DNA of 64,000 bases from Luteolibacter sp041170385 (GCA_041170385.1 JBEAZA010000038.1:40001-104000), one strand, 5' to 3'; shown: positions 35,197 through 44,837, numbered from the stretch's first letter. Numbers and translations are program-made. Notes: generated from the letters alone by a model not told the origin.

Positions 35197-38100
35197 ATGC
35201 GCAATGTTGGACACATCGGTTTGAAAGCACTCTGCCTGGCCTGCGGAATTTCAGGCTCAATGGCAGCACCGGTATCGTTCGTCACCAAAGAGGTGGAATA
35301 CCGGCTGGGAGAATGCGTGATGATTCCTCTGGAGTGCTCCACACCCGCCAGCGAAACGACGGCACTGGAACTCAAACCACAGAAACCGGGCATGGTTGAA
35401 ATCATCCGCCAGCCGGAAATTCTAAAAGACCAGCAAATGGGTTTCGCACGCATCCGCACGTGCGCACCCGGTGAAGTGGTCTTGAAATGCGGCGAAGCCT
35501 CGTTGAGCGTCCGCGTGACCGAAGAGCGGCCCGTTGCGCTGATGAGAAAACTCACGCCGCGATTCACGAGTCCGGCTTCCAACAGCTCGGTCTGGGGGAT
35601 CATTCATGTGGGTGCTGAAATCTGGGTCGGCGCGCCCGGTGTGGACCGGGCATCCGTGCCGGATGCGAGACTCGTTCTTCCCGACGGAACCGAACTTGCA
35701 CCTAAGGAGAGTTTTCCGCCAATCGACGGACCGTTCTGGAGGATGGTTTATGAAGTCGACACCACCCGACTTCCCCAAGGCGAATGCAGGCTGATCCTCT
35801 CCTGCAAACCGCTGATTGCGACAGGCAGCTCACAGGGCAGACTACTCCTCAGCGAAGAGCATCCCATCAATATCCTGCACGTTCCGAAAAAGGACGAATG
35901 GATCATCACCGGCGAGTGTGAAGATTTTGTTTCCACCCCCCGCTCCGAGCGGATGGGGCCCGAGGCGCCCATGGTGATCATGGATGCGGCCGCCAGCAAG
36001 CACCGCGCGGTCACTCTCCGATCCAACCGCCACTCATGGGTCTTGCAACCGGAGATTCCCGAGGACGGAAATTACCAGATCATGGTACGCGCGCGCGGTA
36101 CGCTTTTCGGATCCGCTTATGCTTCGCTTGGTGTCATCCTCGGTGAAAATATTACCGACTCCGGTTCTGTTAGAATTTGCACCAGCGCATGGCAGCGCGT
36201 ACCGGTCGGCAGGCCCGTCGCGTTGAAAAAAGGCAGGCAATGGATCGGTATCGCTCTGGCCAACGAGTTTCGCTACCGCAACCAGAGCCTGCGTCATGCG
36301 GATGTCGACCACTTTGAAATCCGGCGTGTCGGCAGCGGTTCAGCCGGCGGAGGCGGCATGATGATGGGTGGCATGATGATGCAATCCGCTGACGCGAAAA
36401 CAGCGGCCGGCAACGGTCGCACGGCAACCCGGCTGCAATGCGCGTTCACCAGCATTCATGACGGCGAGAAAATCAACGGCCGCATCGAGCTCCGTGCGAG
36501 CCTGCAAAGTCCGTCATTGAAAAATGACACCGACTACCAGGAGATCCGTTCCGATCTCTGGATCAACGACGCCTATTTCGCCACCGCCTACGGTCGGCAC
36601 GTTTCCTTTCCTGTCTATCCGCACGATTTGAAACAGGGCGAAAACAAGCTGTTCGTCCAGAGCGTCTCACCCTGCGGAAACACAGCGGTCTCCCTCCCGC
36701 AACGCCTTATCGCCTCGACGACGGTTAAAAAACCCCAAGTCGGATATGATGTGGATCTCTGGGATCTCCAACGCAAAGGTTGGGACAAGATCAAACGCGT
36801 CGATCTGAAAAAAGAGGATCCGCTGGCCACCGAGGAGGCACCGGCTTCCATCCATCTTCTCTCCGACCCTGCCGCGTCAGTTCAGTTGCGCCTTCCCAAT
36901 GAGCTCGTTGGCAAGCGCCGCATTTCCCTGCTCTCGCGTCTCGCTCCCGAGATTGAAAACGGTTCGTTGGTGATCAAATTGCACCAACCCAAAGCCGCCA
37001 AAGCCCACCTGCGTGAAATCACCATCGCCAAGCCCGACGCTCCCAACCACTGGACGTCTCAAGCGCTCGGTGAGGTGGAGTTTTTCTCAGGCCAGAAATT
37101 TATCCGCATCGAACTCACCGCGGGCCAGGTCGCACTCGGCGGGCTGAGCATCGACAAACCGAAATTCCTCGATGCCGCCGCACCGCTCCTTCAGGTGCTC
37201 TATCCCAAGCCCAACGCCAAACTTTCATCCCAGGGAGACGCCATCATCGTCGATGCCTTCGATGATCTCAAGCTCAGTCACTTCGAGGTACAGATCGATG
37301 GCGTAAAAGCCCCGCTTGCCTTCCCCGTATCGCGCGATGCGGGAGCGAACATCCTGCATCTTCCGGCTTCGTTATTGGAAACGGGCAAACGCAGGATTGA
37401 GATCGTCGCGATCGATACCTGGGGCAAGGAAACCCGCTCCGCGCCGATTCCCGTCGAGGTTCGCGAGGTTTCCAAATCAACGCTCGATCTTCCGTACCCG
37501 CGTGCCGTCCGGCTCGCGAACCGCCTCGCCTACGGCCAAGATCCGCTGACGATGATTTCCATTCTCACCCAGGGCGAAGACCTATGGCTGAACAGGGAAA
37601 CCACCAGCTCATGGGGTAGCACGCACGATCAGCTCTGCGAGGCTCACGCCCGTTTATGGTTTGCGGATGGGGGCGATTCCAACCTGCGCGGCCGCGTCAT
37701 CAGTCATCTTCTCACCACACGCAATCCTGTGAGGCACCGCTTTTCATTGTTCGCACAAAACCATTTCTCCACCTGGATGGCGAAAACCGGAGCAGGAGCG
37801 AAGTGGCGGGAAAACCAGGAATTCCGCGATGCGGGGATCACGCGCTTTAACGATCTCCTGCTTACCTCGGCCACCAGCCCGGCGATGATGGTCTATCTTG
37901 ACCAACAAAACAGCCTCGCCCTGCAGCTGAATGAGAACTATGCACGCGAGGTCATGGAGCTGCATACGGTCGGAGTGCACGGCGGATACCAGCAGAGCGA
38001 CGTCACCAACCTCGCCCATCTTCTGACAGGATGGGGTGCCCAACGCGAGGCAACCATGGACGGCATGGCGATGGATTACAACTACCGCTTCTCGCCGTAT

Positions 38101-38829
38101 CTGAACGAGGATCAACCCTTCGAAATTTTCGGCCTGTCCATTCCCAAATCCGACTCTTTGGAAACCTCGGACGACCGTATCGCCCAGATCATTGAGATGC
38201 TTTCCTGCCGTCCGCAGACCGCGCGTTTCATTTCGGAAAAGCTTGCGGGTCATTATATGGGCTTGCCGACCCAGCCTGAGGTAGTCGACGCGATGTCACG
38301 CGAGTACCTGCGGACCAATGGGGATCTGCGGAGCATGCTGGCGGTCATGATCCGCTCCCCGCGTTTCATGGCAACCGACGCACCGCCGAAAGTCATGACA
38401 CCCGTGGACTACGGTATCACCATGCAGCGCATTTCCAATTCCTTCCATCCGTGGTCAGTCATCGGCTTGGCGGATCGCAGCGGAAGGAATCTTTTCGATC
38501 GTGCCAGCCCGGATGGTTATCCGGAGAAAAACGAGGATTATGCGGACTCGAACTACCAGTTGCAAAAATGGAGCTTTTGCAAGGAACTGGAGCAATCCCT
38601 CGCCAACTCCCTTGCAGCCGGCTGGTTTGATCCGGAAACCATCAAGGATCCGGCACACCGCGACACGATCATCGATCACGCACTCGCGGCACGCCGCGGA
38701 GCGGCTCCATCCGCCAACACCCGCGCAGCGCTCCACGCGATGCTGAGCCAGGAGATTGCCGATCCCAACCAACACCGTATCGTCTTTGCCTCCTTCCTGC
38801 ACATGATGCCGGAATTTCAAATTCGTTAG
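35197..38829 (+). CDS. Secreted DUF1800 protein with long beta-rich N-terminus
   Basis: A 1210-residue protein with a signal peptide (residues 1-24). The ATG at 35197 is used; a TTG directly before it is an alternative. The C-terminal part, from about residue 765, is DUF1800: RAVRLANRLAYG, then RHRFSLFAQNHFS, and the hallmark NENYAREVMELHTVGV, ending in helices through FMATDAPPK. The first about 760 residues are beta-rich and Ig- or jelly-roll-like, possibly carbohydrate-binding. Residues 384-396 are a Gly/Met run. DUF1800 genes typically pair with a downstream DUF1501 gene, as here (22 bp apart). Function is unknown but envelope or extracellular. Confidence 0.85.
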   Translation: MRNVGHIGLKALCLACGISGSMAAPVSFVTKEVEYRLGECVMIPLECSTPASETTALELKPQKPGMVEIIRQPEILKDQQMGFARIRTCAPGEVVLKCGEASLSVRVTEERPVALMRKLTPRFTSPASNSSVWGIIHVGAEIWVGAPGVDRASVPDARLVLPDGTELAPKESFPPIDGPFWRMVYEVDTTRLPQGECRLILSCKPLIATGSSQGRLLLSEEHPINILHVPKKDEWIITGECEDFVSTPRSERMGPEAPMVIMDAAASKHRAVTLRSNRHSWVLQPEIPEDGNYQIMVRARGTLFGSAYASLGVILGENITDSGSVRICTSAWQRVPVGRPVALKKGRQWIGIALANEFRYRNQSLRHADVDHFEIRRVGSGSAGGGGMMMGGMMMQSADAKTAAGNGRTATRLQCAFTSIHDGEKINGRIELRASLQSPSLKNDTDYQEIRSDLWINDAYFATAYGRHVSFPVYPHDLKQGENKLFVQSVSPCGNTAVSLPQRLIASTTVKKPQVGYDVDLWDLQRKGWDKIKRVDLKKEDPLATEEAPASIHLLSDPAASVQLRLPNELVGKRRISLLSRLAPEIENGSLVIKLHQPKAAKAHLREITIAKPDAPNHWTSQALGEVEFFSGQKFIRIELTAGQVALGGLSIDKPKFLDAAAPLLQVLYPKPNAKLSSQGDAIIVDAFDDLKLSHFEVQIDGVKAPLAFPVSRDAGANILHLPASLLETGKRRIEIVAIDTWGKETRSAPIPVEVREVSKSTLDLPYPRAVRLANRLAYGQDPLTMISILTQGEDLWLNRETTSSWGSTHDQLCEAHARLWFADGGDSNLRGRVISHLLTTRNPVRHRFSLFAQNHFSTWMAKTGAGAKWRENQEFRDAGITRFNDLLLTSATSPAMMVYLDQQNSLALQLNENYAREVMELHTVGVHGGYQQSDVTNLAHLLTGWGAQREATMDGMAMDYNYRFSPYLNEDQPFEIFGLSIPKSDSLETSDDRIAQIIEMLSCRPQTARFISEKLAGHYMGLPTQPEVVDAMSREYLRTNGDLRSMLAVMIRSPRFMATDAPPKVMTPVDYGITMQRISNSFHPWSVIGLADRSGRNLFDRASPDGYPEKNEDYADSNYQLQKWSFCKELEQSLANSLAAGWFDPETIKDPAHRDTIIDHALAARRGAAPSANTRAALHAMLSQEIADPNQHRIVFASFLHMMPEFQIR

Positions 38830-38851
38830 AACCACCAGCCACAACGATCTT

Positions 38852-40120
38852 ATGGACTCCACACGCCGCCGATTCCTCCGCACCACCGGCACCGCTGCCA
38901 TCTTCGGCAGTTTTGTTCCGGGACATCTGTTCGCCAACACGCCTCCCGTGGTCAAACCCGTTACCAAAGGCAAAACCCTTGTGGCCGTATTCCTTCGCGG
39001 TGGGATCGACGGTCTCAATCTTGTCGTTCCTTTCGGAGATCCTGACTACTACAAACACCGTAAAAGCATCGCCATCCCGAAACCTGCTCGTGACAACAAC
39101 TCAGCGATCGACCTCGACGGCTTTTTCGGCCTGCATCCCTATGCCGCGTCCCTTGCCCCGCTTTTCAGGGATCACAGCGCGGTCGCTCTCCAGGCTGTCG
39201 GCTATGACAAGAACACCCGCTCGCACTTCGAGGAGCAGGACACGTGGGAAACCGGCGTGATCGGCAATTCGCTCTCGGCTGATGGTTGGCTGAACCGCCA
39301 CCTCGCCAGTTCCGCGGGGCATGGTTCCATCCGTGCGGTCTCCATCGGTGGGAACCTTCCCCGAATCTTGCGCGGTCGCGCTCCTGCGTATGCCATCCGC
39401 GGCATTGCCGATCTCAGCATGCCGCGCCTGCAGGGCGATGCCGACGTCTTGCGCGCCGCATTGGAAACCGCTTACTGCACCAAGCCTGCGTCGAAACAAA
39501 CCGCTACCGACGAGCTCCTCTCGAAAACCGCCGCCGCCACCTTGGAGGGCACCAAGCAATTGGAAGCCATCGCCAAAACCGAATACAAACCTGCCAACGG
39601 CGCCAAATACGGCAGCACCGGCATCGCCAAACAATTTCTCGAGGCAGCACGCCTGATCAAATCCGGTATCGGAACCGAACTGATCCAGTTGGACTATGGC
39701 GGCTGGGATACCCATAACGCCCAGGGCGGAATCAATGGCGGCTTTGCCAACCGCCTCCGCGATCTGTCCGATGCCATGGCAGCGTTCAGCAAGGATCTCG
39801 GAGATCGGCTGAACGATGTGCTCGTCCTTACCTTGAGTGACTTCGGTCGCACCGTCGCAGAAAACGGCACCAGCGGCACGGATCACGGTTGGGCCAACTG
39901 CATGATCGCCCTCGGTGGCAGTGTTTCCAAAAACCAGAAGCCCGTACTCGGCGAATGGCCCGGGCTTTCCCCGGATCATCTCCACCAGAAACGCGACCTC
40001 AAACACACCACCGACTTCCGCAACGTGTTGGGTGAGGTCGTTTCCAACCATCTTGGAAATCCGAACATCGCTCATGTGATTCCCGGAGTGGAACACAAGC
40101 CGGTGGGAATGATTTCCTGA
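38852..40120 (+). CDS. Tat-exported DUF1501 protein
   Basis: The 422-residue protein begins with a twin-arginine signal (STRRRFLRTTGTAAIFGSFV). The body shows the DUF1501 pattern of an alkaline-phosphatase-like fold: LVAVFLRGGIDGLNLVVPFGDPDYY at the start and DYGGWDTHNAQGG, VLTLSDFGRTVAENGTSGTDHGWA further on. These contribute metal-site-like Asp and His residues. The function is not established; it is predicted to act with the preceding DUF1800 protein in the periplasm. Transcribed with it, 22 bp apart. Confidence 0.88.
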   Translation: MDSTRRRFLRTTGTAAIFGSFVPGHLFANTPPVVKPVTKGKTLVAVFLRGGIDGLNLVVPFGDPDYYKHRKSIAIPKPARDNNSAIDLDGFFGLHPYAASLAPLFRDHSAVALQAVGYDKNTRSHFEEQDTWETGVIGNSLSADGWLNRHLASSAGHGSIRAVSIGGNLPRILRGRAPAYAIRGIADLSMPRLQGDADVLRAALETAYCTKPASKQTATDELLSKTAAATLEGTKQLEAIAKTEYKPANGAKYGSTGIAKQFLEAARLIKSGIGTELIQLDYGGWDTHNAQGGINGGFANRLRDLSDAMAAFSKDLGDRLNDVLVLTLSDFGRTVAENGTSGTDHGWANCMIALGGSVSKNQKPVLGEWPGLSPDHLHQKRDLKHTTDFRNVLGEVVSNHLGNPNIAHVIPGVEHKPVGMIS

Positions 40121-40225
40121 AACCAACCTTCGTCATTCATCCATCCTCAACCGATTCACGTTCAGGATCGGTCTCATCATCTGATCTGAATGACGGGTGA
40201 ATCGTCGCTCCATCGCCCAAGTCGG

Positions 40226-41128
40226 CTACCATTCGATCCCCACACCTTCCTCGGGAATCAGCACCTGATCACTGATCCCGAGTCGGTCCGCTTCGGTCAG
40301 GAGCCGATCAATCGGTTCGCCAAGGGCTTCGTTTCCGAGCGGGAAAGTACCGTAGTGCATGGGAATCATGATCTTCGCATCGAGATCGACGAACGCGCGA
40401 ACGGCCTGTTCCGGATTCATGTGGACATCTCGACCGCTGGGCGATTCGTAGGCACCGATCGGCATGAGAGCGATGTCGATGCTGTGACGTTTTCCGATTT
40501 CCGCAAAGCCATCGAAATACGTGCTGTCGCCACAATGAAACACGCTTTTGCCTCCGGATTTCACAATGTAGCCGCCGTAATCGCGATGGGTATCATGAAC
40601 GTAACGCGCGCCCCAATGATGGCATGGGGTATGGATGATGCCCATCCCATCGATTTCCAATTCATCCCAGATACTGAGCTCGTGGATCGCCGGGAACCCG
40701 AGTTTTTTTACAAGCGACGCGCTACCTTTCGGAACCACAATGCCGTTGCTTGCCTGAAGGATTTTCAGGCTGGGTTTGTGGAGGTGATCGAAATGCGCAT
40801 GGGTTACCAGCACCATGTCGACCTCCGGGATATCCTTGAGGTGCAGCCCGGGGTGGCGTTGTCGTTTGACCGGGCCGTGCCATTTCGCCCAGTTGGGATC
40901 GACCAGCACCGAGTGACCGGCAAACTGCAGAAAAAACGTAGCGTGTCCGATCCATGTGATGCGGACACGGTCGTCAGCGGGAGCTGTTAGAACGGGTTCC
41001 AGAATCGTTCCGCCCATCTTGCGGAACATGCCGGGAACAATATGTTGTCGAAGAAATTTTGCATTGCGCGCTGGCCAACCTTTTTGGGGCACGAGTCCGG
41101 AATAGCGGTTTCCGACGGGATCTTTCAT
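40226..41128 (-). CDS. MBL-fold metallo-hydrolase, NAPE-PLD/UlaG-like
   Basis: A 300-residue metallo-beta-lactamase-fold protein. The first metal motif is THAHFDHLH with H110, H112, D114 and H115. Further ligands lie in TPCHHWGARY, FHCGDSTYFDG and MPMHYGTFPL-like segments near 180, 200 and 265. The HHWGAR and HYGTF patterns resemble N-acyl-phosphatidylethanolamine phospholipase D and its bacterial relatives. The substrate is unknown, perhaps a lipid or cyclic ester. It ends a same-strand group, starting 12 bp after pyrF. Confidence 0.82.
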   Translation of the reverse strand: MKDPVGNRYSGLVPQKGWPARNAKFLRQHIVPGMFRKMGGTILEPVLTAPADDRVRITWIGHATFFLQFAGHSVLVDPNWAKWHGPVKRQRHPGLHLKDIPEVDMVLVTHAHFDHLHKPSLKILQASNGIVVPKGSASLVKKLGFPAIHELSIWDELEIDGMGIIHTPCHHWGARYVHDTHRDYGGYIVKSGGKSVFHCGDSTYFDGFAEIGKRHSIDIALMPIGAYESPSGRDVHMNPEQAVRAFVDLDAKIMIPMHYGTFPLGNEALGEPIDRLLTEADRLGISDQVLIPEEGVGIEW

Positions 41129-41140
41129 AAGCCTGCAATC

Positions 41141-41920
41141 CTAAGCTTCCTGATAACCGAGTGCAATTTTCTCCATCCAACATTTCGCGCGTTCGCGGAA
41201 CCCCATCGCATCCTGGGCATAGAGAATGCCACGGGATACATTGATCACATCCGGCGCGCTACGACCTGCAGCGGCAAGGGCACCAAGATCGCCGCCTTGG
41301 GCACCGAGGCCGGGGACGAGAAGCGGTGAGTCCGGCATTTTCGGCAACACGCTCCGGGAATTCGTCAGACCCACCACGTAGCCGACATCGGTCGCGCGGT
41401 CCTCCCTCAGCGCACGAGCCCCGAGTGCGGTGACGAGCTCGAACACCTTGCGACCGTCTTTCAGCTCCTGTTGCTGGAAATCCGCGGTGCCGGGATTTGA
41501 TGTGACAGCGAGCAGGTAAACCGCCTTGCCTGCGTGATCGAGGAACGGCTCGATCGAATCATAGCCGAGAAACGGATTCAGCGTCACTGCGTCGACATTC
41601 CAGCCGTTGAAGTATCCCTGGGCATAATACTTCTGCGTCTCGCCGATATCGCTGCGTTTCGCATCGAGGATGACCGGAATATGGCCCGGGATTTCTTTCA
41701 ATATTTCCTCGAGGATCCTGATTCCTGCAATCCCCATCGCTTCAAAATATGCCATGTTCGGTTTGAACGCAGCCGCAAAATCGGCTGTTTCCTCGATCAC
41801 TTGTGAGAGAAAGGCTTTCGCGACCTTTGCGCCGCCATCGCCGGGTCTCGGATCCAAACCGACACATAATCTCGATCCGGTGGCGGTGATTCGTTGCTGT
41901 AGCTTTTCGGTAAAACGCAT
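41141..41920 (-). CDS. pyrF: Orotidine 5'-phosphate decarboxylase (type 2)
   Basis: A 259-residue enzyme that converts OMP to UMP in the last step of de novo pyrimidine synthesis. It belongs to the longer type-2 group: catalytic LDAKRSDIGET (Asp and Lys of the D-K-x-x-D-I motif), GNWNVDAVTLNPFLGYDS-like segment, and LLVPGLGAQGGD for phosphate binding. It lies 10 bp after the MauE-like gene and 12 bp before the MBL gene. carB, also in pyrimidine synthesis, is on the same strand 12 kb away. Confidence 0.94.
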   Translation of the reverse strand: MRFTEKLQQRITATGSRLCVGLDPRPGDGGAKVAKAFLSQVIEETADFAAAFKPNMAYFEAMGIAGIRILEEILKEIPGHIPVILDAKRSDIGETQKYYAQGYFNGWNVDAVTLNPFLGYDSIEPFLDHAGKAVYLLAVTSNPGTADFQQQELKDGRKVFELVTALGARALREDRATDVGYVVGLTNSRSVLPKMPDSPLLVPGLGAQGGDLGALAAAGRSAPDVINVSRGILYAQDAMGFRERAKCWMEKIALGYQEA

Positions 41921-41930
41921 GGTCTAGGTG

Positions 41931-42425
41931 TTACTGAAAAAATGGGTTTCGGGAAGCAAACAACGATCTACCCGCGGGAGAATTTCTCCACTCCACCCAA
42001 GCGATCCAGCCCAGCGCGCCAAAATAGGCGGCGAACTCAATGGCTTTTCGCCAATAGGATACGTTTTCGGACCCGCCGAGACAGCCGCAACTGATGTCCA
42101 GGCCGCGCCACCATGCGGAACCGACTGAGATACTGAACGCAATGACCAGACCGAACATGCCAAGCCATGCGCCCTTGTGAAGGGAGCCAACCATAAAACA
42201 CAAACCCGTAACCACCTCGAACCACGGAATAAAATAAGCCACGGCAATCGCCATATTTCCGCGAATCGCAACCCCCGCGATGACCATCCGATAGTTTTCG
42301 ATATCGGTCACAAAGCGGTCCAGCCCGCTACTGAAAATTTTCAACCCTCCGGCATAAGCAAACCAAGCGCCCAACAGCACGCGCAACACAAGGGCCGTCA
42401 TTTCATGCTTCGGATTCACTGGCAT
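41931..42425 (-). CDS. MauE/DoxX-like membrane protein
   Basis: A 164-residue protein with four membrane helices in the style of MauE and DoxX proteins: ALVLRVLLGAWFAYAGGLKIF, then FIPWFEVVTGLCFM, then FGLVIAFSISVGSAWWRG, and a DISCGCLGG cysteine motif before the last helix, which is typical of MauE. MauE helps maturation of disulphide-containing periplasmic proteins. An alternative ATG at 42401 lies 1 base after the stop of a tiny open frame. That would fit translational coupling and shortens the protein to 156 residues; 42425 is the longer choice. Confidence 0.75.
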   Translation of the reverse strand: MPVNPKHEMTALVLRVLLGAWFAYAGGLKIFSSGLDRFVTDIENYRMVIAGVAIRGNMAIAVAYFIPWFEVVTGLCFMVGSLHKGAWLGMFGLVIAFSISVGSAWWRGLDISCGCLGGSENVSYWRKAIEFAAYFGALGWIAWVEWRNSPAGRSLFASRNPFFQ

Positions 42426-42552
42426 GCTTGTGTTTAGCTATGGATTTTCCTCCCAGCAAGATCAGAGGCATGCCCGTAATCCCCTCGGATTCCAAAAACG
42501 ATGGGAACCGCTGGGCGTCTTCGCTTTTGAAAAAGTTGGCAATGGTGAGCAT
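42403..42552 (-). CDS. Possible 49-residue small protein between DJ-1 and MauE-like genes
   Basis: A short frame from ATG at 42552 to TGA at 42403 starts MLTIANFFKSEDAQRFPSF and contains an ITGMPLILLGGKS segment that resembles the cis-proline strand of a thioredoxin fold, without any CxxC. It starts 9 bp after the DJ-1 stop, is in the same frame as that gene, and ends 1 base before the alternative MauE start. The spacing matches the rest of the operon, but no Shine-Dalgarno is seen. It may equally be a remnant of a thioredoxin-like gene or noncoding. Confidence 0.35.
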   Translation of the reverse strand: MLTIANFFKSEDAQRFPSFLESEGITGMPLILLGGKSIAKHKHASESEA

Positions 42553-42561
42553 GAAGGGGAG

Positions 42562-43314
42562 TTACTTCAATGCCTCGACCAGCAAGTTGACGGTTGCCTC
42601 GCTTGATGCGGGATTCTGGCCGGTGATCAGATTCCCGTCCTTGACGGCATGGGCGGCGAAATTTTCCTTCTTGTCGATCTTCGCTCCCAGTCCGCGCAAT
42701 TTGCTTTCCAGAAGGAAGGGCATGTCCTTGTCGAGTTCGACGGCGCGCTCCTCGTCATCGGTAAAAGCGGCAAGGGTTTTTCCTTTGACCAAGGGTGTCC
42801 CGTCCTTGCGAGTGACATGGACCAGAGCGGCCGGGCCGTGACAAACCGCAGCGATCGGCTTGCCTTGGGTATCGAAATCCTGAATCAGTTTTGCGGCAGC
42901 CGGATCATTGGCGAGATCAAACATCACCCCGTGTCCTCCGGGAATAAATACCGCTGAAAAATCCTCCGCACGGATTCCGGACAAGGGCTTGGTCTGGCTC
43001 AGACGTTTTTCCGCATCATTCCATCGGATCGCCTGCTCAGGATTCGGCTTGCTGCGCGCATCAACGGGTGCGACGCCGCCTTTGGGCGTCACGACTTCGA
43101 TCGGATAGCCCGCTTTGCGTAGCGCGAGGTAGGGAACCGCGAATTCCTCGAGCCACAAACCCGTGGCTTTGCCGTTGCTCATGGTATCAGCTCCGGTGAC
43201 CAGCATCAGAACCGGCTTGGGTTCGGCTGCCGCAAGCGAGATCATCATCCCTCCGATGACCGACAGGAACCCCAATCCCAAGTGATACCTAGATGATTTT
43301 CTTTTCATAGTCAT
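42562..43314 (-). CDS. Secreted DJ-1/PfpI (type 1 glutamine amidotransferase-like) protein
   Basis: A 250-residue protein with a signal peptide (residues about 1-30, ending LAAA). The DJ-1/PfpI nucleophile elbow is AAVCHGPAAL with Cys158 and His159. The partner Glu is in the WLEEF segment near residue 57, and the oxyanion region is VFIPGGHGVMFDL. This is the Hsp31/glyoxalase-III-like group. Export to the periplasm is unusual for the family, though known for some. It heads a minus-strand group running through pyrF to the MBL protein. A second ATG at 43308 is an alternative start. Confidence 0.87.
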   Translation of the reverse strand: MTMKRKSSRYHLGLGFLSVIGGMMISLAAAEPKPVLMLVTGADTMSNGKATGLWLEEFAVPYLALRKAGYPIEVVTPKGGVAPVDARSKPNPEQAIRWNDAEKRLSQTKPLSGIRAEDFSAVFIPGGHGVMFDLANDPAAAKLIQDFDTQGKPIAAVCHGPAALVHVTRKDGTPLVKGKTLAAFTDDEERAVELDKDMPFLLESKLRGLGAKIDKKENFAAHAVKDGNLITGQNPASSEATVNLLVEALK

Positions 43315-43487
43315 TCAATAAACGCGAGCTGCCGTAGGTGTCAATTGGGTGTTCGAACTGCCGTGGCCGCATTGCGTCATTCACGTACCAGTTGAAGCAA
43401 CCCATTGCCGGTCGCGTCGCGACTGTTCGCTCCGATTGCAGGCGCTGCACCTGGCGCTCACGCACAACCTGCAACTGCAAAACCGAG

Positions 43488-44837
43488 TCATTGTTGCGCA
43501 GGCGTGACGATGGCGAGTTTCGGACTGGCAGCCAGTTCCCGCGAGAGTTCGTCAAAACGTTTTTTGAGGACTTCCATCCTTTGCGGGAATTGTTGGCTGA
43601 GGTTCTTCAATTCACCGACGTCCTCCCGGAGATGGTAAAGCGCGGGAGCGACCGGGGCTTCGGAGCGTTTGCTGGGGTCAGCACCGGTGATCGCATCACG
43701 TTGGTCCGGGAAATACTTCCAATCTCCCATCGTGAGGGCCTGTGGTTGGTCGGATTTCCCATGCCAGTGGAGAAGTTCGGTACGTGGGTGTTGCGCGGCT
43801 TTCCCTCTGAGGCTGTCCCATACATTGATTCCATCGATGACGGGCCGGTTGCGTCCATGGGTGTTCAAATCGATTCCTGCGGCTCCGCATAACGTGGGCA
43901 GCAGGTCGATGGCTGCGGTAAGCGAATCGTCGGTCCGGCCGGGCGGAACCTTGCCCGGCCATGAAATGATGCACGGAACGCGAGTCCCACCCTCGAGAGG
44001 GCTCCATTTTTTTCCACGATAGGGAAGACTGCTGGCGGCTTGCCCACCCTGTGCGCCGTTGTCTGATGTGAAGACGATCAGGGTATGTTGCAAGATGTTT
44101 TGTTCCTCCAACAAGCGGATGATCTCACCGATGCGTGCATCGAGTTCTTCAACCACATCACCGTATGCGCCGAACTTCGATTTCCCCTTCCATTCTGGGT
44201 GAGCTTCCACATCGAAGTGCGGGGCCGTATAGGGGAGATAAAGTAAAAACGGTTCGTCCTTCCGGGCCCTGATGAAGGCGAGAGCCTCGTGGGTAAAGTG
44301 TTCGGTAAAGAGACGGTTGTCGACCTGTGGGATGGCAATTTGATCTCCGCTCCAAATTTGTTTGAGCTGGTTGTTGCTCATCGGATTGTAAAACGAGCGA
44401 TCGAACCCCTGTTCATGCGGACGAGTGCCGGGTAGTTGGCCGATGTGCCATTTTCCGGAAATTCCCGTGTTGTAACCTTCGGCCTTGAATACCTCCGCCA
44501 TGGTAAGCGCTTCCGGGCTCATGCCATCTTTGGCACCCATGAGATAGCCAGCCACTCCCCGGGTCCAACCGAGTCTGACCGGATAAGCGCCTGTCAGAAG
44601 AGCCATGCGGGAGGGGGTGCAAACGGCCGCTCCGGAGTGGAAATTCGTCAGGCGGATTCCATCTTTGGCGAGCTGATCAAGAACGGGAGTCCGGATCGAC
44701 GGATGACCGTAACAACCGATATCCTGATAACCGAGGTCATCTGCCATGATGAGAATGATGTTCGGCTTGCGTGTGCTGTCAGCCGCTACGGGCTGGAGCA
44801 ATCCCAAGGCGAGAACGCATGTCAGCCAGATCTTCAT
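43488..44837 (-). CDS. Secreted arylsulfatase-type sulfatase
   Basis: A 449-residue secreted sulfatase with a signal peptide (residues 1-19). The formylglycine motif is CTPSR at 73-77, with Cys73 to be oxidised by an anaerobic or FGE-type maturase encoded elsewhere. PNIILIMADDLGYQDIGCYG supplies the first Asp pair of the metal site, and FTSDNGAQGG the later Asp-Asn. It is close to the A/GALNS-like sulfatases abundant in PVC bacteria and should release sulfate from glycans or other organic sulfates. It overlaps the zincin gene by 4 bp and ends the five-gene transcript. Confidence 0.92.
   Translation of the reverse strand: MKIWLTCVLALGLLQPVAADSTRKPNIILIMADDLGYQDIGCYGHPSIRTPVLDQLAKDGIRLTNFHSGAAVCTPSRMALLTGAYPVRLGWTRGVAGYLMGAKDGMSPEALTMAEVFKAEGYNTGISGKWHIGQLPGTRPHEQGFDRSFYNPMSNNQLKQIWSGDQIAIPQVDNRLFTEHFTHEALAFIRARKDEPFLLYLPYTAPHFDVEAHPEWKGKSKFGAYGDVVEELDARIGEIIRLLEEQNILQHTLIVFTSDNGAQGGQAASSLPYRGKKWSPLEGGTRVPCIISWPGKVPPGRTDDSLTAAIDLLPTLCGAAGIDLNTHGRNRPVIDGINVWDSLRGKAAQHPRTELLHWHGKSDQPQALTMGDWKYFPDQRDAITGADPSKRSEAPVAPALYHLREDVGELKNLSQQFPQRMEVLKKRFDELSRELAASPKLAIVTPAQQ

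Noticed and set aside
39101..40126. 341-residue open frame opposite the DUF1501 gene
   Set aside because: It is antisense with Gly/Ala/Arg-rich composition and no motifs.
43289..43555. 88-residue minus-strand open frame between the DJ-1 and sulfatase genes
   Set aside because: It overlaps both neighbours, has no start signal and no recognisable fold. The GTCGCGTCGCGAC palindrome inside was noted but has no clear role.
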